NCBI GenBank assembly: GCA_039944855.1
Contig: JBDUXZ010000037.1
Coordinates: 62,001 to 126,000 of the forward strand
DNA: 64,000 nt
Direction: 5' to 3'
Origin: Rhodothermales bacterium
Lineage (GTDB): Bacteria > Bacteroidota > Rhodothermia > Rhodothermales > JANQRZ01
A program made the translations under genes and the position numbers. Below the pieces are notes generated by a model. The model was not told where the DNA came from, searched no databases, and worked only from the letters and a program-made list of their open reading frames with translations. Below, one piece after another: positions 28,501 through 35,174 of this stretch (positions are counted from its first letter, which is position 1; each line of letters begins with the position of its first letter).

Positions 28501-31249
28501 CAACGAGCACCCGCCGTCGTACGCCGACGAATTGCAGAAGGCGATCCTCGACGCCGTGCAGGCTTCGCCGGGCCGGAACCTCCTCAACGAGCGCGGCGGC
28601 CTCTTCGTGCGCCGCGCCGACGGGCTGCCCGAGGAGGACCTCACGCTCATCCTCGCCGTCGCCCGCGTGGTCGTGGACGGGACGGCGCCGGAGCTCGCGC
28701 TCGACGGACCGCCGCCCGTGCCGCCGCCGCCCATCCGCGCCCGGCCTGCTGCGCCTGACGATCTCGCGGACGAGGACTCGGTGCCTGATGACCGCGCGCC
28801 GCTCCAGTTCTTCAACGGCTACGGCGGCTTCACCGAGGACGGGAGCGAGTACGTGATCCGCCTCGGCGGCGAGGGCGAGCCCGCCATCACCCCGCTCCCG
28901 TGGACGAACGTCGTCGCCAACCCCGACGTCGGGTTCACGGCGACGGAGAGCGGGACGGGCGCGACGTGGGCCGGCAACAGCCAGATGAACAAGCTGACGC
29001 CGTGGAGCAACGACCCCATCGCCGACCCCGCCGAGGAAACGCTCTACCTCCGCGACGAGGACGCCGGCATCTACTGGTCGCCGACGCCGCGCCCGGTGCC
29101 GGCCCCCGGCGGCTACGAGGTCCGACACGGCTGGGGCTATTCCACGTACCGCCACGCCAGCCGCGAGCTAGAGCAGGAGACGACGCTCTTTGTCCCGCTC
29201 GACGCCCCCGTGAAGCTCGTCCGCCTCCGCGTCACGAACCGGAGCGCGGAGCCGCGCCGGCTCTCGGCGTTCCGCTACCACGCGTGGGTCCTCGCCGATC
29301 AGCGCCGGAAAGGCGCGCTCCACACCGTCGTCGAGGGCAGCGAGGACGACACCGTGCTCTTCGCCACGAACCGGTTCAACGCGCCCTTCGCCGACCGCGT
29401 CGCGTTCTCCGCCGTCATCGCCCCCGGCGCGGCCGGCATCACGGCGACGGCGGACCGGACGGCGTTCCTCGGGCGCGGCGGCAGCCCGGAGCGGCCGTTC
29501 GCGCTGGAGCGGACCGAGGCGCTCGACGGCCACGCCGGGGCCGGGCTCGACCCATGCGCGGCGTTCCAGGTCCCGCTCGACCTCGCGCCGGGCGAGACGG
29601 CCGCGGTGCTGTTCCTCCTCGGCCAGACCGGCAGCCGCGACGAGGCCGAGTCGCTCCTCGCCCGTTTCCGCGACGGCGACGCGGCCGAGGCCGCCCTCGC
29701 CGAGGTCCGCGACTTCTGGCGCGAGACGCTCACCGCCGTCCAGATCGAAACGCCGGTGCCCGCGCTCGACGTGCTCGCGAACGGGTGGCTCCTCTACCAG
29801 AACCTCGCGTGCCGGCTGTGGGGCCGGACGGCGTTCTACCAGAGCGGCGGCGCATTCGGCTTCCGCGATCAGATCCAGGACTCGGCCGCGCTCGTCTACA
29901 CCCGGCCCGACATCACGCGGGCGCAGATCCTCCTCCACGCCGCGCACCAGTTCGTAGAGGGCGACGTGCTCCACTGGTGGCACCCCGAGACGCAGGCCGG
30001 CATCCGCACGCGGTTCTCCGACGACCTCCTGTGGCTGCCATACATCACCGCGTCGTACGTCCGCACGACGGGCGACACCGCCGTGCTCGACGAGGAGATC
30101 CGCTTCCTCACGGCGCGGGCGCTGGAAGAGGGCGAGGACGAGGTCTACCTCACCCCGACGCCCGCCGGCTCCGGCTCGCTCTACGAGCACGGTTGCCGCG
30201 CCCTCGATATCTCGCTCACGAAGGGGCCGCACGGCCTCCCGCTCATGGGCAGCGGCGACTGGAACGACGGGATGAACCGCGTCGGCAACGACGGGCGCGG
30301 CGAGAGCGTGTGGCTCGGGTTCTTCCTCCGCCACATCCTCCGCCTCTGGATCCCCCTCAGCGAAGCGCGGGGCGACGACGAGCGCGTCGCCGCCTACCGC
30401 GCCTACGACGCCCACCTCGCCGACGCCCTCAACGACACCGGGTGGGACGGCGACTGGTACCGCCGCGCCTACTACGACGACGGCGCCCCGCTCGGCTCGT
30501 CGGAGAGCGACGAGTGCCGGATCGACGCGATCGCGCAGGGCTGGGCCGTGATGTCCGGGACGGCCTCGCCGCAGCGCGCCGAGCGCGCCCTCGCCTCGGC
30601 CGAAGCGCACCTCGTCGACCGCGACGCGGGGATCGTCAAGCTCCTCGCCCCGCCCTTCGACACGACGCCGCACGACCCCGGCTACATCAAGGGCTACGTG
30701 CCCGGCGTGCGCGAGAACGGCGGGCAGTACACGCATGGCATCCTCTGGCTCCTCCGCGCCCTCGCTGAGACCGGCCGCGGTGACACCGCCGCCGACCTCC
30801 TGGAGATGATCTCGCCCGTCACGCGGACGGCCACGCCGGAGCGCGTCGCCGTGTATCAGACCGAGCCCTACGCCGTCGCCGCCGACGTGTACGGCGTCGA
30901 GCCGCACACCGGCCGGGGCGGGTGGACGTGGTATACCGGCTCGGCCGGGTGGTTCTACCGCGTGATCGTCGAGAGCCTCCTCGGCTTCCGCATCGAGGGC
31001 GGCGACACGCTCGTGCTGACGCCGCGCATCCCGGCCTCGTGGCCCGGCTTCACCTTCCGCTACCGCCACGGCGACGCCGTCTACACCCTCACCGTCGCGC
31101 CCACCGACGACGACACCCTCCACGGCGACGTGGACGGCGAGGCGCTGACTTCCGACGGCGAAACCGTCCGCCTCCCCCTCCGCGCCGACGGCCATGCTCA
31201 CGCTGTCGCGCTCCACGTCCCGCGCACCATGCAGCCCGCCGACTCCTGA
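22550..31249 (+). CDS. ndvB: Cyclic beta-1,2-glucan synthase (NdvB/ChvB type)
   Basis: Giant inner-membrane enzyme of about 2,900 residues that makes beta-1,2-glucan. Order: an N-terminal domain (HWLLDNFHLIREQ); membrane helices near residues 400-450; a GT84 glycosyltransferase core with a DxD-like LDADTELP (about 623) and HRWVRGDWQ (about 773); further helices; a glycoamylase-like domain (about 1300-1500, FEYLMPVLLTRLFPG); and two GH94-type phosphorylase modules, the last with the catalytic GDWNDGMN (about 2568). This matches the rhizobial and Brucella enzymes, in which the GH94 part trims chain length. Candidate starts are GTG 22550 (used) and TTG 22442; the first internal Met is later. The product may be osmoregulatory glucan. 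Confidence 0.93.
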   Translation: MSEPVENPFDLEALAAYARRMARTQAVVVEPRRLTRPPLFLLREAYRGLPEAYRALSRAAKKRQSLTPAAHWLLDNFHLIREQANQVREGLPWSYYRVLPRLESGPDRGRPRVFEVVRALAQHTDNALGDRQLAPFIWAYQEVSPFLLSELWALPSALRLVLLQNLSALAQQVVTDLEDRAAAATWARRIAEHTEGDSADVVTVLAGLAERHAPLSDAFIVTLSTALQGQGAAAAPALDWIERRLHARGSTLDTVIHRETQRQSHRQFSVANAVTSLREVDRTDWPDLVESLSVVDKALRRDPAGVYEAMDFLTRDRYRHRVEDLSRYAGTPELGVAERALLLAADAAHATASEAATPTTAEPVGHVGYWLAGPGAAELETEMRYRPPLGQRLRRWARAHPNITYFGLVTGWAAVLYAVLVLLLDMMTAPPLGLVVLAFAVSFLPVLDLSVALTNWLLTRVMPPDILPKLAFEEGLPDASRTFVVVPTLIDSPESAQRQAERLEVHALANPDPNLRFGLLTDFPDAPAQHAPGDAATLAAARETVAALNRRYRDDAGDKFFLLHRERRWNAVEGVWMGWERKRGKLEEFIRLLREPDASTTYTEIEGDFRAVAAGDAFRYVLTLDADTELPPEGAAALVRTAAHPLNRPRYNATRTRVEHGYGVFQPRIGIGSEAGHRTGFARVFAGFAGIDPYTTAVSDVYQDLFGEGIFTGKGLLDIDAFRTVLEGVLPENKILSHDLLEGLHARAALVTDVVLFDDYPSHYAAFAKRLHRWVRGDWQILPWLFPAVPGPDGRWRRNPARLRGRWKVFDNLRRSLTPPSVLVFLLLGWTVLPGSPFVWTALALGVLAFPIYAPFTSALLAHPRDVVWRSYLQGALTDARRSTVQVGLSVVFLAHEAYVMTDAIVRTLWRMFVSRRRLLEWVTAQQAEQRSGRAPGLWFSVLWGGLVLIVLSFVNPLAWVVALPFVAAWVAAPWVADAISRPVKETAYVLSDAERARLRLVARRTWRYFDAFVGPADRWLAPDNFQEQPFRGVARRTSPTNLGLALLAAQAAHDFGYLSRSALLDRLAHQLSAIDELERHAGHLYNWYSTETGAPLHPRYVSSVDSGNLAAALVALREGLRETPDAAWPSPGLADALADALAALDEVIARPRADVTGESTRLVVAAARSLRGSLPAAFSADLPTRYEQLLALDHDAEVLRDAATDLAIRSSADREEFLYWASQPFLRLRAEREELERFAPWLMLDADAPPDRFAAPGSLGGLRAHTQAALRHNGQPGPLHDALVAADEALTFALDRAEQLAIDAERLALGMDFGMLYRKGVGLFAIGYDVDRAALDAHDYGLLASEARLASLLAIAKGDVPVEHWFRMGRPTAAPDGHKVLLSWSGTMFEYLMPVLLTRLFPGSLLEESARNAVAVQRAYGQRHGHPWGISESAYFKLDPELTYQYRAFGVPGLGLDRGLHKHYVAAPYATLLALPIAPEAALANLTALAELGAYGPYGYYEAVDFTPHRVPPGKDRAVVRAYMVHHQGMGLLALANTVLGDAMQHRFHASPLVRSVEVLLQERVPREIEKIAVAEEMEEIEPIDARPVRPAVRHVPAERLRDEVAHGALLSNGDYSTFVTAAGSGYSRHGGDAVTRWTPDRTREHDGLFLYVRDADSGRTWSAAAQPIAGTPDRYEAWLHTNKVEIARVDDWIETFSEVCVSPEDDVELRRYTLTNYGDRPRRLELTSYAEVALNDADADHAHPAFSKLFVQTEYVPTHHALLAWRRPRSDEEPHRWLFHTIADDELDAATGPLQIETDRARFLGRGRSTADPAALDPGASLSGSLGPVLDPIVSLRRVVEVPPKGKVTVTFALGVADSRAEALRLADRYDHPEAARRAFDLATVYGLVELQHLGLQGNDALYAQGLASALLYAPPSLRADTATVAANRRSQPGLWAYGISGDLPLIVLRVSKTEHMETVRRFLQAHAYLRAKGLHADLLVLNEHPPSYADELQKAILDAVQASPGRNLLNERGGLFVRRADGLPEEDLTLILAVARVVVDGTAPELALDGPPPVPPPPIRARPAAPDDLADEDSVPDDRAPLQFFNGYGGFTEDGSEYVIRLGGEGEPAITPLPWTNVVANPDVGFTATESGTGATWAGNSQMNKLTPWSNDPIADPAEETLYLRDEDAGIYWSPTPRPVPAPGGYEVRHGWGYSTYRHASRELEQETTLFVPLDAPVKLVRLRVTNRSAEPRRLSAFRYHAWVLADQRRKGALHTVVEGSEDDTVLFATNRFNAPFADRVAFSAVIAPGAAGITATADRTAFLGRGGSPERPFALERTEALDGHAGAGLDPCAAFQVPLDLAPGETAAVLFLLGQTGSRDEAESLLARFRDGDAAEAALAEVRDFWRETLTAVQIETPVPALDVLANGWLLYQNLACRLWGRTAFYQSGGAFGFRDQIQDSAALVYTRPDITRAQILLHAAHQFVEGDVLHWWHPETQAGIRTRFSDDLLWLPYITASYVRTTGDTAVLDEEIRFLTARALEEGEDEVYLTPTPAGSGSLYEHGCRALDISLTKGPHGLPLMGSGDWNDGMNRVGNDGRGESVWLGFFLRHILRLWIPLSEARGDDERVAAYRAYDAHLADALNDTGWDGDWYRRAYYDDGAPLGSSESDECRIDAIAQGWAVMSGTASPQRAERALASAEAHLVDRDAGIVKLLAPPFDTTPHDPGYIKGYVPGVRENGGQYTHGILWLLRALAETGRGDTAADLLEMISPVTRTATPERVAVYQTEPYAVAADVYGVEPHTGRGGWTWYTGSAGWFYRVIVESLLGFRIEGGDTLVLTPRIPASWPGFTFRYRHGDAVYTLTVAPTDDDTLHGDVDGEALTSDGETVRLPLRADGHAHAVALHVPRTMQPADS

Positions 31250-31412
31250 GAGACGTACCGCCTGTGACCGGCCCGAAGAGCACAGGCGATGCGCACGAGT
31301 GCAGTCGTGTCGTTATGACGATGGCGTCCGTATGTTGACAGCCCCGCGCCGGGACTGCTCGTAGTTAGAGCGGCCTTGGCGTGGCCAATCACAGACGCTT
31401 ACCGCCCCTCCA

Positions 31413-31491
31413 CCGTAACCCCAGACTGCACGTTACGCCGACGGCGTCCGCGTTAAAACGCCGACAGCGTCGGCCTAATCAGGGGTTATGC
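31413..31491 (+). repeat. attC-like folded site preceding the 31.5-kb cassette
   Basis: A 79-bp imperfect palindrome. Outer arms are TAACCCCAGA and TCAGGGGTTA, with inner GCCGACGGCG and AGCGTCGGC arms. It ends in GTTATGC (31485-31491). The first 10 bases from that GTT box are the exact reverse complement of the bases at 32170-32179 past the next gene, as expected for the two ends of an integron cassette. It is shorter than, and different in sequence from, the other attC-like sites here, so it could be an attI-like or secondary target. The rest of 31250-31518 holds no gene. Confidence 0.55.
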
Positions 31492-31518
31492 TGCTGTTGA
31501 AATGAACGGTCACAAACC

Positions 31519-32178
31519 ATGTTTATAGGACACCTCGCGGTGGCACTTGGTGCTAAGTCGATTGATCGCCAGGTACCTTTGCCGTTGCTGATTGGGGCTT
31601 CATTTGGTATCGATTTGCTGTGGCCGATTTTTATCCTGATTGGTATTGAGACTGTAGAGATAGATCCGGGTAACACAGCGTTCACCCCCCTGTATTTCGT
31701 TTCATATCCGTGGAGTCACAGCCTGTTGACTGTATTGGGATGGAGCTTGCTGCTTGGATTGATCGCAAGGGGCATGGGACTGTCCTCCAAAAGCGCAATA
31801 CTCGTAGGCGGATTGGTAACGAGTCATTGGGTTCTGGACTGGCTTACTCATCGTCCAGATCTTCCTTTGTGGCCTGGTGGCAAAGTGACTGGCTTGGGGC
31901 TTTGGAATTCTATTCCCGCTACAATGATAGTAGAGGGATCAATGCTGGTTCTTGGAGCAATACTTTTCTTTAGGACAGTTAAGCCAAATGGGTGGAAGGG
32001 GTGGATTGCAATTTCCTCTTTATTACTGCTCGTTGTAGCGATTTGGGCTAGCCAGCCGTTCTCGCCACCACCGCCAAGTTCGGAAGCGATTGCGATTGTT
32101 GGGTTGACCACATTCCTGCTTCCGTTGTGGGGACTATGGATCGAAAAGCAGTCGACAGAGCTTTCTCACGCAGCATAA
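31519..32178 (+). CDS. YdjM-like membrane metal-dependent hydrolase (cassette gene)
   Basis: 219-residue polytopic protein with markedly lower GC than its surroundings. It has five to six hydrophobic helices. His5 sits in MFIGHLAVALGAK, and YPWSHSLL and SHWVLDWLTHRPDLPLWP supply further His/Asp residues, a pattern like the membrane-bound YdjM/metal-dependent hydrolase group. The stop codon TAA lies inside the GCATAAC box of the downstream attC-like site, and the gene starts 28 bp after the upstream GTTATGC box. It is therefore a single-gene cassette in layout. Biochemical activity is unknown. Confidence 0.75.
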   Translation: MFIGHLAVALGAKSIDRQVPLPLLIGASFGIDLLWPIFILIGIETVEIDPGNTAFTPLYFVSYPWSHSLLTVLGWSLLLGLIARGMGLSSKSAILVGGLVTSHWVLDWLTHRPDLPLWPGGKVTGLGLWNSIPATMIVEGSMLVLGAILFFRTVKPNGWKGWIAISSLLLLVVAIWASQPFSPPPPSSEAIAIVGLTTFLLPLWGLWIEKQSTELSHAA

Positions 32179-32293
32179 CAAGCGCCTCCGCCTGACCGCA
32201 CGAAGACCGACTTACCTCGTTTCATCTAACTATATTCATCGCCTCGTGCCATTGCTGTGCCGCCTGCGGCAGGTGAGGCGCAGCCCGTTCTGC
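32173..32293 (+). repeat. attC-like recombination site A (121 bp)
   Basis: Starts GCATAAC (overlapping the gene's stop) and ends GTTCTGC. The arms fold: GCGCCTC, CCTG and CCGCA near the start pair with TGCGG, CAGG and GAGGCGC near the end. A CTTACC block at 32211 lies 76 nt before the GTT box, the same spacing (76-78 nt) as in the sites at 58.3, 61.4 and 62.4 kb. Its left end complements the start of the preceding cassette 10/10. These are the features of a VCR-like attC. Confidence 0.7.
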
Positions 32294-32319
32294 CGCTTTG
32301 CAATCGATCAGCTAGAGCG

Positions 32320-32700
32320 ATGCCCATCCTGCGGAAACTGCTGTGGGTGGACTGCACGGCCGGCGCCGTCGTCGGGGTGACGGTGATCGGGCTCAGCGGG
32401 TGGCTCAGCCGCCTGGAGGGGCTGCCGCAGGACGTCCTGCTCTTCACCGGCGTGATGAACCTGCTCTACGCCTCGTACTCGTTCTCGCTCGCCGTCCGGT
32501 CCGAGCGGCCGATGCGCCTCGTCAAGCTGCTGGTGTTCGCGAACCTGGCGTGGGTCCCGGTGTGCCTCGGGCTGGCGGCGGCCTTCGCCGAGTCCGCGAC
32601 GCCGTTCGGGTTCGTTCACCTCGTCGGCGAGGCGTTCTTCGTCGGCGGGCTGGCCGTTCTGGAGTGGCGCCATCGGGACCTGCTCCTCACAGCGGCCTGA
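32320..32700 (+). CDS. Four-helix integral membrane protein, unknown
   Basis: 126-residue protein with four hydrophobic helices: LLWVDCTAGAVVGVTVIGL, DVLLFTGVMNLLYASYSFSLA, LVKLLVFANLAWVPVCLGLAAA and FVHLVGEAFFVGGLAVL. Charged loops lie between them and it ends WRHRDLLLTAA. It resembles small uncharacterised membrane proteins of Bacteroidota. GC is high like the core. It starts 27 bp after the GTT box of attC-like site A, so it is either the first core gene after an inserted cassette or a second, GC-adapted cassette. The ATG at 32320 is preferred over a GTG at 32257, which would lie within the attC-like site. Confidence 0.6.
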   Translation: MPILRKLLWVDCTAGAVVGVTVIGLSGWLSRLEGLPQDVLLFTGVMNLLYASYSFSLAVRSERPMRLVKLLVFANLAWVPVCLGLAAAFAESATPFGFVHLVGEAFFVGGLAVLEWRHRDLLLTAA

Positions 32701-32742
32701 ATCGGGACAGGCTCGTCGATCACCCTACCGCTGCACTCGCCG

Positions 32743-33147
32743 CTACCTCGGCTCCGCGTTGGTCTCCAGCCACTCCGCGAGCAGGACCTCGTCTACGGTC
32801 CCACCAGCCAGGCCTTCCATCACCGTAACCGTCTCCACTTCCTCCGGCTGGAGGTGGTACCCGTTCCGAAACAGGAACGCTCGGACGGCTAGCAGGGCGG
32901 CGCGCTTATTCCCGTCCACGAAGGCGTGGTTCTTGGCGATCCCGAACCCATACGCAGCGGCCAGATCGAAAAGCGTAGCCCCCTCCTCATACGCACGGAG
33001 ATGTCGGGGCCGAGCGAGGGCGCTCTGGAGCAGCCCCTCGTCGCGTACGCCCTGTGCCCCTCCGAACAGCCGGATCGATTCCGCGTGGAGCATCTTCAGC
33101 TGAATCGCCGTGAGCCAGATGGGGTCGCTCCCGGCCGGCTCGCTCAC
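32743..33147 (-). CDS. Doc/Fic-type toxin (death-on-curing)
   Basis: 134-residue toxin of a type II toxin-antitoxin pair. The Fic core is HAFVDGNKR, matching the Doc form HxFx(D/N)xNKR. Doc proteins use this site to phosphorylate elongation factor Tu and stop translation. The N-terminus (IWLTAIQLKMLHAESIRLFGG, then VRDEGLLQSALARP) is also Doc-typical. Translation starts at a GTG that overlaps the antitoxin stop in a GTGA. Activity is expected because all motif residues are present. Confidence 0.9.
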   Translation of the reverse strand: MSEPAGSDPIWLTAIQLKMLHAESIRLFGGAQGVRDEGLLQSALARPRHLRAYEEGATLFDLAAAYGFGIAKNHAFVDGNKRAALLAVRAFLFRNGYHLQPEEVETVTVMEGLAGGTVDEVLLAEWLETNAEPR

Positions 33148-33371
33148 TTGGCCAGTTCGCGGAACGCGTTCCGGTGGGAGCGCATGAACGCACGCGCGTC
33201 CTCCATCGCTGCCGCGAAGTCGGGGTCGTAGGGCGTCGCGCTGATCCCGTCCGGCGTGGCCGTCACGAAGAGCTCGTCGCCCTCTTGGAGTGCCATCGTG
33301 TCCGCGACGGGCTTCGGTATGATGAACCCAAGCGAGCCCCCGAACCGGCGGACCTTCGTCGTCTCAGGCAT
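33144..33371 (-). CDS. AbrB/MazE-type antitoxin paired with Doc
   Basis: 75-residue antitoxin. The N-terminal swapped-hairpin DNA-binding domain reads TKVRRFGGSLGFIIPKPVADTM then LQEGDELFV. The C-terminal tail (ATPYDPDFAAAMEDARAFMRSHR) would wrap the toxin, like Phd-type tails. The ATG at 33371 is chosen because it gives the canonical domain; the longer upstream frame is leader. A perfect 16-bp palindrome 50 bp upstream (33421-33436) is the likely operator for autoregulation. The gene overlaps the toxin gene by 4 nt. Confidence 0.88.
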   Translation of the reverse strand: MPETTKVRRFGGSLGFIIPKPVADTMALQEGDELFVTATPDGISATPYDPDFAAAMEDARAFMRSHRNAFRELAK

Positions 33372-33420
33372 GGCCTTCCCTCTGTGGTTGATCGTGGGCT
33401 GTGGTTTCGGTCTCTGCTCA

Positions 33421-33436
33421 TTGAACTTAAGTTCAA
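33421..33436. promoter_or_regulatory. Perfect 16-bp palindrome, toxin-antitoxin operator
   Basis: TTGAACTT-AAGTTCAA, fully symmetric and AT-rich in a GC-rich setting, 50-65 bp before the antitoxin start. AbrB-like antitoxins autoregulate through such sites. The rest of the 210-bp gap (33372-33581) holds no gene. Confidence 0.55.
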
Positions 33437-33581
33437 CAGGCCATGCGTACAACGGCCCCGGAGCATTTCTTGTTGCTTTTCTCTTGTCGAGCCGGGTGCC
33501 TACAGAACCCGCGCGGCGCATGCGACAAACACGCTCCAGCGACGTGGAAGACGCCGTGAGCAGCTTCGCGGGATCGCAGGA

Positions 33582-35174
33582 CTACGAGCCGTCCACCAGC
33601 CTGAGCGCATCCGCCAGCGGGTGGTCCCGGCCGTAGAGATCCGGGGCGAAGTGGACCGTTCCGGTTTCGTCCACCCACGCTGTCCAATAGCGGACGTGGA
33701 TCGGGACGGGATCGGCGAGGGCGATCCGCGTCTCTTCCCCCACCGCGATGACCTCGTTCATCCGCTCGGCCGTCCACGCCGTATCAGCCCGGAGGAGCGC
33801 CGCGGCGAGGTCGATGGGCCGCTCGGCCCGGATGCAGCCGTGGCTCAGCGCGCAGTCCGTCCGCGCGAACAGCTCGGGGTTCGACGTGCCGTGGAGGCGC
33901 ACGCCGAAGCGGTTCTCGAAGAGGAATTTCACCGGGCCGAGCGGGTTGTCCGGGCCGGGGTCCTGCCGGATCGCGTACGGGAAGCGCCGCGCCGAGACGG
34001 CCGACCAGTCGACGGCGTAGGGGTCGACGCGGCGGCCGTTGCGGAGGAGCGTCATATGGTGGCGGGCGAGGTACGACGCGCTCCGGCGGAGGTGGGGCAG
34101 GATCTCGGCCGTGGCGATGCTGTACGGCACATGCCAGTACGGGCTGAGCACGACGTGCGTGATCTCGCTCGCGAAGGCCGGCGTCGGCGTCCGCACGGTC
34201 CCGACGATGACGCGCATCACGAGCGTAGTCCCACCGCCGCGCACGTACTCCAGCCGGAAGCTCGGCACGTCGATGAGGACGTACTCCCGCCCGAGGCTCC
34301 GTGGTAGCCAGCGCCACCGCTCCATGTTCAGCTCGATCTGCCGGACGCGGTCCGCCGCCGGGACGTCGAGCGCGGCCTGCGTCTTCGGCCCGACGACGCC
34401 GTCCGCGTCGAGGCCGTGCCGGTGCTGAAACGTCCGCACGGCCGCGTCCACCGCCGCGTCGAAGCGTGGGGCTTCGGCAGTATCGGCCGCAGCCCGCAAG
34501 TCATCGGTGAAGCGGAGGCGGCGGCGCAGCGTGGCGATGCGTGCGTCGCGGTCACCGAGCCGGAGCGTCGGCCCCGGCGCTGTAGTTGGCCAGCCGCCGG
34601 CCTCGGCGAAGGCGCGGTAGCGGGCGAGGGTGCGACGCAGCCGGGTGTAGCCAGCGTGCGGCGGCGGCAGCGCGGCGAGGCCCTCCTCCACCCGACCGGC
34701 CCGGAGTGCGTCCGCGAGCAGGCGGGCTGGATCGACGGTGCGCGGCGGCTCGTCCCAGTCGTCGTACAGTCGGTCGGGGCGAACGCGGCCGGTGCGCTGA
34801 TCGCGGGCGTAGCGGAGGAAGGCGTCGGAGAGGAGCACGTCGAGGCGGGCCTGCTCGCTCGCCGTCAGCGCACCGCCGCGCGCAATCGATCGGCGGAGGT
34901 CATTCGCGTGGTAGTCGGCGGGACGGAGCCCTTCGGCGGCGCTCGCCGCGAGCACGTCGGCGAGGGCGTGTGCGGTGGCCGTGGGGTGTCCGGCGACGAG
35001 CCACGCCGGGGCGTAGTCGCGGGCGTCGTAGAACGCGGCGAGGTCGGGCGCCGGATCGCTCTGACGTGCGAGGGCCGCGCGCAGGTCGCTTGCCGTGAGC
35101 GGCTGCGCCGCCGCCGTGCCGAGTCCGGCGAGGCCGAGGAGCCCCGCCACGAGGACGCGGGCGAGCCGAGTCAT
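33582..35174 (-). CDS. L,D-transpeptidase, YcbB/LdtD-like
   Basis: 530-residue exported cell-wall enzyme that forms 3-3 peptidoglycan cross-links or attaches proteins. A signal peptide (MTRLARVLVAGLLGLAGLGTAAAQ) is followed by an N-terminal scaffold, a peptidoglycan-binding helix bundle (AVRTFQHRHGLDADGVVGPKTQ) and the YkuD catalytic domain with HGTSNPELF and SHGCIRAE, which holds the nucleophilic Cys. Domain order and length match YcbB. The ATG at 35174 overlaps the usp stop in an ATGA, so stress protein and transpeptidase are co-translated. Confidence 0.9.
   Translation of the reverse strand: MTRLARVLVAGLLGLAGLGTAAAQPLTASDLRAALARQSDPAPDLAAFYDARDYAPAWLVAGHPTATAHALADVLAASAAEGLRPADYHANDLRRSIARGGALTASEQARLDVLLSDAFLRYARDQRTGRVRPDRLYDDWDEPPRTVDPARLLADALRAGRVEEGLAALPPPHAGYTRLRRTLARYRAFAEAGGWPTTAPGPTLRLGDRDARIATLRRRLRFTDDLRAAADTAEAPRFDAAVDAAVRTFQHRHGLDADGVVGPKTQAALDVPAADRVRQIELNMERWRWLPRSLGREYVLIDVPSFRLEYVRGGGTTLVMRVIVGTVRTPTPAFASEITHVVLSPYWHVPYSIATAEILPHLRRSASYLARHHMTLLRNGRRVDPYAVDWSAVSARRFPYAIRQDPGPDNPLGPVKFLFENRFGVRLHGTSNPELFARTDCALSHGCIRAERPIDLAAALLRADTAWTAERMNEVIAVGEETRIALADPVPIHVRYWTAWVDETGTVHFAPDLYGRDHPLADALRLVDGS

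Noticed and set aside
23656-28758. 1700-codon plus-strand frame inside the glucan synthase gene
   Set aside because: A shifted frame of ndvB with Arg/Pro/Ala-rich low-complexity translation and no recognisable domain.
25856-29155. 1099-codon minus-strand frame within ndvB
   Set aside because: Antisense shadow of the same gene; no motif and no plausible start context.
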